NCBI GenBank assembly: GCA_044376515.1
Contig: JBILKV010000070.1
Span: 1 to 20,521, forward strand
DNA length: 20,521 bases
Direction: 5' to 3'
Origin: Chth-196 sp044376515
GTDB taxonomy: Bacteria; Verrucomicrobiota; Verrucomicrobiia; Chthoniobacterales; Chthoniobacteraceae
Below, one piece after another: positions 1 through 6,919 of the stretch. The notes beneath the pieces were generated by a model. It saw only the letters and a program-made list of their open reading frames with translations. It made no database searches and was not told the DNA's origin. Within the stretch, counting starts at the first letter, position 1; every line of letters starts with the position of its first letter. The position numbers and the translations under genes were made by a program.

Positions 1-1
1 C

Positions 2-796
2 GGCAAGGCCGGTGAGGCCAACAGCGGAAAAATCGGTTCGCTTTTTGAGACATTTATCCGCCCTTATGTGGGCTTCGCCATCCGGGGAGTGCTCTGGGAT
101 CAGGGCGAAAGCAAAACCAACATCGCCGGCGTCGATCAGTACGCACTGATGGGAGCTTTGATCAAGGGGTGGCGCAAGGAATGGGGGCAGGACTTTCCCT
201 TCCTTTACGTTCAAAAACCCAGCGGCGGCGGTTGCGCCTGGGACCCTTCCAATCCGGTCAACGCCAAGGCAGAGAAGTTCGTGGCGCAACCGGCGCAGGT
301 CCCGCGAAATCCCCTTGAGGCAGATGCGGACTACTGCCACGAACTCCACCTCCGTCTCATGGACTACCCAAAGACCTTCATGGTGACCGCGACGGATCTG
401 GGCGGGGGGGTGCATCCGGTCCTCAAGTCCGCGTACGGCCTGCGCGCCAGTCAGGTGGCGATCGGGGCTGTGTACGGCGGCAAGGAGCCGATCTACGGGC
501 CGATGTACACCTCCCACGCGGTAGAGGGCTCAAGTGTGCGCCTCCAGTTCACGCACAAGGGCGCGGGACTGGCCGCGGCACACCAGTCGGCTTTGCAGGG
601 GTTCCTTGTTGCGGGATCCGACCGCCGTTTTGTCTGGGCTGATGCCAAGATCGAGGGCGACGCGGTGGTCGTGTCGAGTCCCGCCGTTGGGCAACCGGTC
701 GCCGTGCGCTATGCGTGGGCCGGAGCGTTTCCGTGGGCAAACCTCTTCAACAAAAACGGGCTGCCAGCGCAGCCTTTCCGCACGGACCGCTGGTAA
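2..796 (+). CDS. Sialate O-acetylesterase (SASA/DUF303 family), 5' truncated
   Basis: This is the C-terminal part of a carbohydrate esterase of the sialate O-acetylesterase family, which removes acetyl groups from sialic acids or other acetylated glycans, usually outside the cytoplasm. The reading frame is open from base 2, so the gene starts before the window. The segment RGVLWDQGES (bases 83-112) is the family's conserved GES block. TDLGGGVHP (bases 392-418) supplies the Asp and His that complete the SGNH-type triad; the nucleophilic Ser would lie upstream, outside the window. A beta-rich tail follows and the gene ends at TAA. The following 153 bp show no clear terminator. The family call is firm. 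The substrate is open, because many bacterial members act on acetylated plant or algal glycans rather than sialic acid. Confidence 0.88.
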   Translation, partial: GKAGEANSGKIGSLFETFIRPYVGFAIRGVLWDQGESKTNIAGVDQYALMGALIKGWRKEWGQDFPFLYVQKPSGGGCAWDPSNPVNAKAEKFVAQPAQVPRNPLEADADYCHELHLRLMDYPKTFMVTATDLGGGVHPVLKSAYGLRASQVAIGAVYGGKEPIYGPMYTSHAVEGSSVRLQFTHKGAGLAAAHQSALQGFLVAGSDRRFVWADAKIEGDAVVVSSPAVGQPVAVRYAWAGAFPWANLFNKNGLPAQPFRTDRW

Positions 797-949
797 CCGC
801 GACAGTCCCAACCGTCCGGACGCTGCGTTCCCGTTGCCAGCCGCTCCCGCCCCCCTTTCTTCGCGTCGGGAAACAATCCTTTTGCGCGCAGTGCCCTCGT
901 CTGGTCGGCGCCGGCAAAACAGCCGGAAAACCTGAAGCATTTGACCTGA

Positions 950-1801
950 ATGTTACAGTGCACAGACATGGCTGTCAGGTTTCCCCCACACCATTTTTCA
1001 GTGACCAACTCCGAACTCCCAACCCCTGATCAGGATTGCCGCGACTCAGCCATTGGCCGTCGTATTCTTGCCCGCGCAGGCTCCAGCCACCTGTACACTG
1101 TCCGGCTCGCGCAGAGCGCCGAGGATCTACATGCCGCGCAGGCTCTGCGTTTCTTTGTCTTCAATCTGGAGCTCAACGAGGGCCTGGAATCCTCCTTTCT
1201 AACCATGCGGGATGGAGACGCCTACGACGACGCCTGCGACCACCTGCTGGTCGAAAGCGAAGGCGAAGTCGTTGGCACCTACCGGATGCAAACCGGGCGG
1301 CGCGCGGCCGAGAACATCGGCTTTTATAGTGCGCAGGAATTTGATCTGAGCCCGTTTGAGCCTATCCGAGCTCAAGTTCTCGAGCTTGGCCGGGCCTGCG
1401 TTCATGCGGACCACCGGAACCTGCAGGTGCTTTCGCTTCTGTGGCGGGGGATTGCCGATTACGCCCGCGTCAACGGGTGCCGCTATCTCTTGGGCTGTAG
1501 CTCCCTGACCTCCCAGGATCCGGAGGAAGGCCTCGCCCTGTATCAAATGCTTTCCCTGCGGCACCTCGCACCGGAGGAGCTCCGCACCTTGCCGCTGCCC
1601 GGCTGGGGTTGTCCGGAGCCTATGCAGCATTCCGACCCGGCGCCGGTGCCGAGGGCGCCCAAGCTGCTGACGGCATACCTTTCGCTGGGCGCAAAGATTT
1701 GCGCCCCGCCGGCGATGGACCGAGACTTCAAAACGATCGACTTCCTCACGCTGCTCGACCTTGAAAATCTCCCCGCCAGAGCCGCTGCACTCATCGGTTG
1801 A
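950..1801 (+). CDS. GNAT-fold N-acyltransferase, OlsB/GlsB-like (aminolipid synthesis)
   Basis: This 283-residue protein resembles the OlsB family, which transfers a 3-hydroxyacyl chain from acyl carrier protein to an amino acid amine, the first step of ornithine or glycine lipid synthesis. Conserved blocks are FNLELNEGL (about 71-79), AYDDACDHL (91-99), VVGTYR (107-112), GFYSAQEFDL (124-133) and LELGRACV (144-151), followed by LLWRGIADY and a GCSS segment. The first 45 residues look poorly conserved. Translation may start at ATG 950 or at ATG 968; neither has a strong ribosome binding site. The end overlaps the next gene by 41 bp in another frame, which fits a two-gene unit with the PlsC-like partner. 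The amino acid acceptor cannot be read from the sequence. Confidence 0.82.
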   Translation: MLQCTDMAVRFPPHHFSVTNSELPTPDQDCRDSAIGRRILARAGSSHLYTVRLAQSAEDLHAAQALRFFVFNLELNEGLESSFLTMRDGDAYDDACDHLLVESEGEVVGTYRMQTGRRAAENIGFYSAQEFDLSPFEPIRAQVLELGRACVHADHRNLQVLSLLWRGIADYARVNGCRYLLGCSSLTSQDPEEGLALYQMLSLRHLAPEELRTLPLPGWGCPEPMQHSDPAPVPRAPKLLTAYLSLGAKICAPPAMDRDFKTIDFLTLLDLENLPARAAALIG

Positions 1802-2636
1802 TCCATCCTCGCCCGCCCCCCCGTCCGCCCCCACAGGCAACACGCCGGCGCGGCACCCAGAGGTTGGCCCGCTCCGCATTTTTGGGAAATCCCTGCGGCT
1901 TGCTCTCCAACTCGTCCACGGAGTCGCCCAAGCCCGCCGGGTGGGACTCCCCGGCCCATCCTCAAGTGACGCGGAACTGCGCGAACGCGCGCTTCGGCTC
2001 CACAAGATCAGCAACTCGCTCCTCGACCATTTCGGCGTGGTGCGCAGGGTCTCCGGCCGGATTCCCTCGTCGGGGCTGCTGGTCACCAACCACGTCGGTT
2101 TCGCCGACATCATGCTCCTGAGCGCGGTGCAGCCCATGGTGTTTGTTTCCAAATCCGAAGTCGCCTCCTGGCCCGTGATCGGTCCCATTGCGGCGGCTTC
2201 AGGGACGCTCTTTGTGAAACGCACGCGCCGCGCCGACGTCGCACGCGTCAACGCAGACCTCCGCCGCTGCCTGGATGCAGGCCTCCTGGTGACCCTGTTC
2301 CCTGAAGGCACCAGCTCCGACGGATCCATTGTCCTCCCCTTCCAGCCCTCCCTGCTCCAACCCGCCGTCGAAGCCGCCATTCCCGTGCATCCCGGCCACC
2401 TCTCCTACTGGGGACGCGACCGCCTGCGCGCCGATGATGTCGCCTACTTCGGGGACCGCGACCTGCTGCCCTGTCTCATGGCGCTCGTCAACCGGCACAC
2501 CACCTTCGGGGAAGTCCACTTCGGGGACCCGGTCGGGCCGGTGCCTGATCGCAAGGCACTCGCATCGCTCCTCCACGCATCGGTCAGCAAACTGGCACCG
2601 CCCGGCCTTTCCCGAACGGATCCGCCCTGTTACTGA
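1761..2636 (+). CDS. 1-acyl-glycerol-3-phosphate-type acyltransferase (PlsC/OlsA-like)
   Basis: This is a PlsC-fold O-acyltransferase that would add the second acyl chain to the product of the preceding enzyme, as OlsA does for lyso-ornithine lipid. Numbered from the TTG at 1761, the catalytic HX4D motif is H111 to D116 within TNHVGFAD. KSEVASWPVIG (131-141) and GTLFVKR (148-154) form the second conserved region, and FPEGTSSDG (180-188) is the glycerol-phosphate binding motif. The start is uncertain: TTG 1761 lies inside the upstream gene, and no ATG exists before the conserved core. The first 35 residues are Pro/Ser-rich, so the true start may be later. The stop overlaps the end of the convergent giant coiled-coil gene by 7 bp. 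An ordinary phospholipid acyltransferase is the main alternative. Confidence 0.85.
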   Translation: MKISPPEPLHSSVDPSSPAPPSAPTGNTPARHPEVGPLRIFGKSLRLALQLVHGVAQARRVGLPGPSSSDAELRERALRLHKISNSLLDHFGVVRRVSGRIPSSGLLVTNHVGFADIMLLSAVQPMVFVSKSEVASWPVIGPIAAASGTLFVKRTRRADVARVNADLRRCLDAGLLVTLFPEGTSSDGSIVLPFQPSLLQPAVEAAIPVHPGHLSYWGRDRLRADDVAYFGDRDLLPCLMALVNRHTTFGEVHFGDPVGPVPDRKALASLLHASVSKLAPPGLSRTDPPCY

Positions 2637-5600
2637 CGCCCCGTTCCGCTTCGGGCCCGCTCCGCAACCGCCCTGAAATAGGCTTCCACCGCTTCCCGGT
2701 ACTCCGAGGGCGCTGACTCCCGCCTGCCCTCGACCATATCCGTGGCCAAACGCTTGGGCAAGTTGCCCCATTCGCCCGACGGCCCGCGCTTCCCGGGAGG
2801 CAGCCCCTGGGATCCCGCATCCGCCATTCCGGAAAGGCCGGCATTCGAATTCGCCCCCACTGCGGACGCCGCGCCCTCTTGAGCCCTTTCAACGCGGTCC
2901 GCCGACGCCTGCGCATCCACCGCCTTGGAAAGGGATTGTGCTGCGCGTTCCAAATTCATTGCCCCGCCCTCCTTGAGGGATGCAAGCGCTTCGGCAAGTT
3001 CCGCCTTTGCCGCCTGCGCGAGTTGGGAAGCAGCGGTAGCGGGTCCCTCGGCAGAGCCTCCCTTCGATTTGTTCTGCTGCGGCGAGCCCTCGCTCTTGCC
3101 GGTTCCCTCCGGCGCTGCAGTCCCCTCGGCCTGGGTGTCGGCGGTTCCGGGCGCGATGTCCGCTTCCGACCGCGCACTTGCCGCGTCCATCGTTTGGGCC
3201 GTTGCAAGCGCAGCCTCAGGGGATTGCTTTGCGAGATCGGCGAGCTTGGCGAGCTCCGCCATGCGCTCCTGACGGGCGTCGAGCCTCGTCCCCTCGCCTG
3301 CCGTCTTGTCCCCTGCCCGCAAGGCCTGTCTTGCCGCGGCGCTCTCCGCCGGGTCGGCCGAGTCGAGTTTCTGGAAGTTCTCCGCGAGCGAGCGGAGTTG
3401 CTCCGCGCCCTGCTTCTGGAATGCAGCCGCCTTCTCGAGCAGCGGCTGCCTCTCCGCAGCACGCGTCGCCGCCTGCCGCAGCGCCGCCTGAGCCCGGGTT
3501 CCGGCGTCCTTGATCTGCGCGGCAGCTCCGTCAGCGTCACGCGCTGCCTCACGCCCGGAACCGGTGCGCACATCCTGCGCGTTGGCTTCCGTCCGGAGGG
3601 CTTGGCGCAACTGATCCAACTTCCGCTCAAGCTGCTCCCCCGCCAGAAGCGCTCCGCTGAGTTCGTGTTCTTGCGCGCCACGATTCCCAGGCTGTTCTCC
3701 GGCGAGGTCGGCAAGCTTTTCCTCCGGGCCCGCCGCGGACTGGCCGGTTCCGGCAGCCGCTTTCTTCGCAAGGGCCGCCGTGGCCTCGGCATCCTTGGCT
3801 GCCTTGGCTGCAAGACGTTCCATTTGTTTCGCAAGCGAGGGCGCTTTTTTCGCGATCTCGGCGAGCGCCTTGTCCGCCACTTCCGCAGCCGCTTCCGCGC
3901 CGGCCTTGAGCGCTTCGGCGGCTTTTGTCAGGCCGGCGATTGCATTGCCTGCGAGGGCATCGCCCGCCTCGCGCGCCTTGGTGGCCGACAGTTCAGGAAG
4001 ACGGGCATCGCGGATCTCCTTGGGAAGGTTCTGCACTTCCTCCTTCAAGCGATTGCGCGCGGCCGTCTGGGCGGGAGACGCCGGTCCGTTCTGGCGTTCA
4101 ATCTCTGCGACAAGCTTTTCTGCTTTTTTGAGAGCTGAATCCGTCGCAGCGGCCGCCTCAACCGGCTTGATCGCCTTGGCCAGTTCGGCGACTTGGTTGC
4201 CGAGAGCCGCGCCGGGGGAGGCCGCCTCCAGCGCTGCCGCGGCGAGCGCCTCAGCGCGCGCGAGCTTCGGTGAGGCGTCTTTTCCAACGGACTCAACCTC
4301 GGCATTCGCCCGAAGCACATCCGCCGCCGCCGCCGCCTTAAGCACCGCCTCCGCTTCGCGCAGGCCGGCAGGCAGATTCTGTTTGGCCGCCAACGCCCCG
4401 ATCTCGCGTCCACTCCGCTCGAGGGTTTCGCCCGCAGTGCGATCGGCCCGCCCCAGCGCCAGTTGAGCCCGTTCGGCGGCGGCTTTCAGCGCCGGACCAG
4501 CCCCCTCAAGAGAGACTGCCGACCGTTCGAGGCTATTGGCAAGCGCGGTGCTCGCGGTGTCCAAGGGTGCAACGGCCTGTGGCCTCTCCGCGGCAACGGC
4601 GACCTGCAGCGCCTTTTCGGCAGCCGCCTGACTCCGCCGAAGTTCGTCCATCGCCGGCCGCAAGGCCGCGGCGGCGGGTTGCGCACGTTCCGTGAGTTTC
4701 TGTAACTGCCCCTGTATCTGACTGGAGAGGGTCTGGTTGACCTGTTGCCGGCGCAATGCGTCTTCCTGCTCGGGCGAACCCCCTTCCGCATCGACGGTGA
4801 GAGGCGCATCCTTCTGGTCTTTTAAAATCTCCGCGGAAAGCGCTCTGGCCACTGGCGCCAGCGCAGCCGCCTCCATCGCGTCCAGTCGCGTGCGGACGGA
4901 TTCTTCGACCAACCGCGCGTTGTTCGCACCGGAAGCGACTGCCTCGTGCGCAAGTCGAGCGGCCTCCACGCTCGCCGCCTTGTTGCCGGCCATCGGACGC
5001 AATTGCTCGAGCGCCTTTACGGCAGTCTGTAAATCCCCCACCTGCGCAGCCCCAAGCACCCGCGCCTCCCGTCGAAGGACGGTCTCCTCCGTCGCAACGG
5101 CATCGCCTGAGGCCGCCGCCCGAAGAGCGTCGAGCATTTGGTTTCGGGCGGCTTCCGCCGCCTGCACAGACCTCTCCAGCGCCTGCTCCGCACGCACCAG
5201 CGCCTCGCTTGCCCTGAGGTCATCGGGCGCGCCCCGCTCGGTTTGGCTCTTGAGTTTCTCCAGCGCAGACACTGCTTCGGCGCTCTCATTGGCGAGTTCC
5301 TTCACCCTTTTGAAAAGCGAACGCTGAGCGGCAAGGGCGCGGTCCGGGCGGGCTACGGTTCCAGGTGGCGCGATCGCGATGCGCAGCGTCCGCGATTCAC
5401 CGCGCTGCCCTCGAGCGTCCGTCGCGGAAAAGCGGACGCTCCACACATCTCCGGGACGCGCCTTTTCCGCGAGCGGGTCAAAGGCCGTGCGGATTTGCAA
5501 CTCTCTTCCAACCATTCCCCCGAGGGAATTGCGCCGCCATCCCGTCTCGTTCCTGCGAAACTCCAACTCGACGCCAGCCAGTCCGAAGTCGTCCTCCGCC

Positions 5601-6868
5601 GCGCCCTCGAGGTTCACCTTGTCGCCCAACGGGGCCACCACATCCTGAACCGGCGTGTCCAACACAAGCTTCGGAGGGGCATCCAGTTCGATGTGAATGG
5701 CATGCTGCGGACCGGCCGCCGACTTCAAACCCGTCTCCGCCGAGACCATCCGCACGGTGTATGCACCGCCTTCGGTGATTACGAAGCTGGCGCGCAACCG
5801 ACCCGTGTCGCCCCCGCCGGATTCGCCACTCAGCAGCAACTCCTTGGCTGTCCGCCCGAGCGTCAATGCGAGTGAACCCGCAGCCACCGCCTGATCCGGC
5901 GTGAACTCCACGTCCACGGTGGTGCCCTCGAGCGCGCTGACAACCCCATCGGGCGAGGAGACCTTGCGCTCAGGAAGTCCGGTGTACTCGGGGTAGTGAT
6001 AAGTCAGCAGGTACGCAGCCACCCGGGGTCGGGAACGCGGCTCCAGACGGAACTTCCGGGTAAGGCTGTAGCCAGCGCGGATCTGGTAGACCAGCGGGAC
6101 GTTGTCTACCGGGAGGTTCGCCTCGAACCGCCCCGGCCCCGCTGCGCGCATGGGAATCCGCAACCTTGCTCCATCCGGGTGTCGTGTGAGGAGGAGCGGT
6201 TCGACCTCGCCCGGGGCAACCACCGAAACTGCAATCGGAAGGGGTTCCTCCGCCGGCACGATGCCCTCGACCGGATCGGGCTGCAGCACCGTGATGACCG
6301 TATCCGAAAGCCGCTCGAAATTTGCCAGAGGCAGCAGGGCGCGGGCGCACCTCCAACCAAACCGGGTGCCTTCAATCGCAAAGCCGCATCCAATCGCCAA
6401 CGCAGCCCCCAGCAGCAGGCGCATCTCCCGCTTGAGCAGGTTCAAAGGAAGGAGGCCGGGGACCGAAATTCCCTGAATCCGACGGGCCGTCTGCTCCTGC
6501 AGTTCCTCGCGGAAGGCGGGCGAATCGCCCTGACCGGCGGAGGGCAGAAGTTCAACCGCCGCGAGAAAACTGCCGCGCAACTGCGGCGCCATGCCTTCGA
6601 GTCGTGCGGCGACGTTTACGCGGGAACCCAGGCTGAAGTGCCGGAAAGCGAACCAGCCAAAGGCAAACGCGCCCCCTCCGTAGACGAGGCCGGCGATCAA
6701 TACGCGCGGTTCGTCCTCGAGCACCAGCGGCGCGTCGATGAGAACGGCCAGCAGCGTGCCGAGCAGCAGAGTCGCCGAGCCGCCAAGCAATCCGCGCAAC
6801 CACAACAGGCGGCCACGCCTACGTTCAAACGCGCCAAGCAGACGCTCTATCTCAGGGTGGAGGCTCAT
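2630..6868 (-). CDS. Giant membrane-anchored Ala-rich coiled-coil protein (DUF4175-like), last gene of the MoxR/VWA operon
   Basis: This 1412-residue protein has two hydrophobic segments near the N-terminus (about 21-45 and 55-75) and a third at about 148-165. A beta-rich region follows to about 500; it looks like repeated Ig-like domains and includes LLTYHYPEYTGLPE. Residues of about 510-1300 are very rich in Ala, Glu, Lys, Gln and Leu and look like long coiled coil. The C-terminal block, with EYREAVEAYFRAVAERA, resembles the end of large proteins in Planctomycetes and Verrucomicrobia MoxR/VWA operons. The arrangement suggests a membrane anchor with a long extracytoplasmic stalk, but the function is unknown. 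It starts at ATG 6868, 51 bp after the preceding gene, without a clear ribosome binding site. The DUF4175 link rests on overall architecture and is not certain. Confidence 0.8.
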   Translation of the reverse strand: MSLHPEIERLLGAFERRRGRLLWLRGLLGGSATLLLGTLLAVLIDAPLVLEDEPRVLIAGLVYGGGAFAFGWFAFRHFSLGSRVNVAARLEGMAPQLRGSFLAAVELLPSAGQGDSPAFREELQEQTARRIQGISVPGLLPLNLLKREMRLLLGAALAIGCGFAIEGTRFGWRCARALLPLANFERLSDTVITVLQPDPVEGIVPAEEPLPIAVSVVAPGEVEPLLLTRHPDGARLRIPMRAAGPGRFEANLPVDNVPLVYQIRAGYSLTRKFRLEPRSRPRVAAYLLTYHYPEYTGLPERKVSSPDGVVSALEGTTVDVEFTPDQAVAAGSLALTLGRTAKELLLSGESGGGDTGRLRASFVITEGGAYTVRMVSAETGLKSAAGPQHAIHIELDAPPKLVLDTPVQDVVAPLGDKVNLEGAAEDDFGLAGVELEFRRNETGWRRNSLGGMVGRELQIRTAFDPLAEKARPGDVWSVRFSATDARGQRGESRTLRIAIAPPGTVARPDRALAAQRSLFKRVKELANESAEAVSALEKLKSQTERGAPDDLRASEALVRAEQALERSVQAAEAARNQMLDALRAAASGDAVATEETVLRREARVLGAAQVGDLQTAVKALEQLRPMAGNKAASVEAARLAHEAVASGANNARLVEESVRTRLDAMEAAALAPVARALSAEILKDQKDAPLTVDAEGGSPEQEDALRRQQVNQTLSSQIQGQLQKLTERAQPAAAALRPAMDELRRSQAAAEKALQVAVAAERPQAVAPLDTASTALANSLERSAVSLEGAGPALKAAAERAQLALGRADRTAGETLERSGREIGALAAKQNLPAGLREAEAVLKAAAAADVLRANAEVESVGKDASPKLARAEALAAAALEAASPGAALGNQVAELAKAIKPVEAAAATDSALKKAEKLVAEIERQNGPASPAQTAARNRLKEEVQNLPKEIRDARLPELSATKAREAGDALAGNAIAGLTKAAEALKAGAEAAAEVADKALAEIAKKAPSLAKQMERLAAKAAKDAEATAALAKKAAAGTGQSAAGPEEKLADLAGEQPGNRGAQEHELSGALLAGEQLERKLDQLRQALRTEANAQDVRTGSGREAARDADGAAAQIKDAGTRAQAALRQAATRAAERQPLLEKAAAFQKQGAEQLRSLAENFQKLDSADPAESAAARQALRAGDKTAGEGTRLDARQERMAELAKLADLAKQSPEAALATAQTMDAASARSEADIAPGTADTQAEGTAAPEGTGKSEGSPQQNKSKGGSAEGPATAASQLAQAAKAELAEALASLKEGGAMNLERAAQSLSKAVDAQASADRVERAQEGAASAVGANSNAGLSGMADAGSQGLPPGKRGPSGEWGNLPKRLATDMVEGRRESAPSEYREAVEAYFRAVAERARSGTGRQ

Positions 6869-6919
6869 GCACTGGGAGGGGTGTTCGCAGGGACAGGGTG
6901 CTGGTGCGGCGACCTGTTG

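Noticed and set aside
910..931. Short direct repeat GCCGGCAAAAC / GCCGGAAAAC before the GNAT gene
   Set aside because: Two copies of about ten bases in a GC-rich spacer are expected by chance, and no promoter element is attached.
1199..2380. Minus-strand open frame of 393 codons across the acyltransferase pair
   Set aside because: The plus-strand genes carry HX4D, FPEGT and OlsB-like blocks. The antisense product is Arg/Ser-rich and unlike any family.
2879..4138. Long plus-strand open frame (419 codons) opposite the giant coiled-coil gene
   Set aside because: It is antisense to a strong coding gene, is Arg/Leu/Cys-rich without family motifs, and is explained by GC-rich Ala codons read in reverse.
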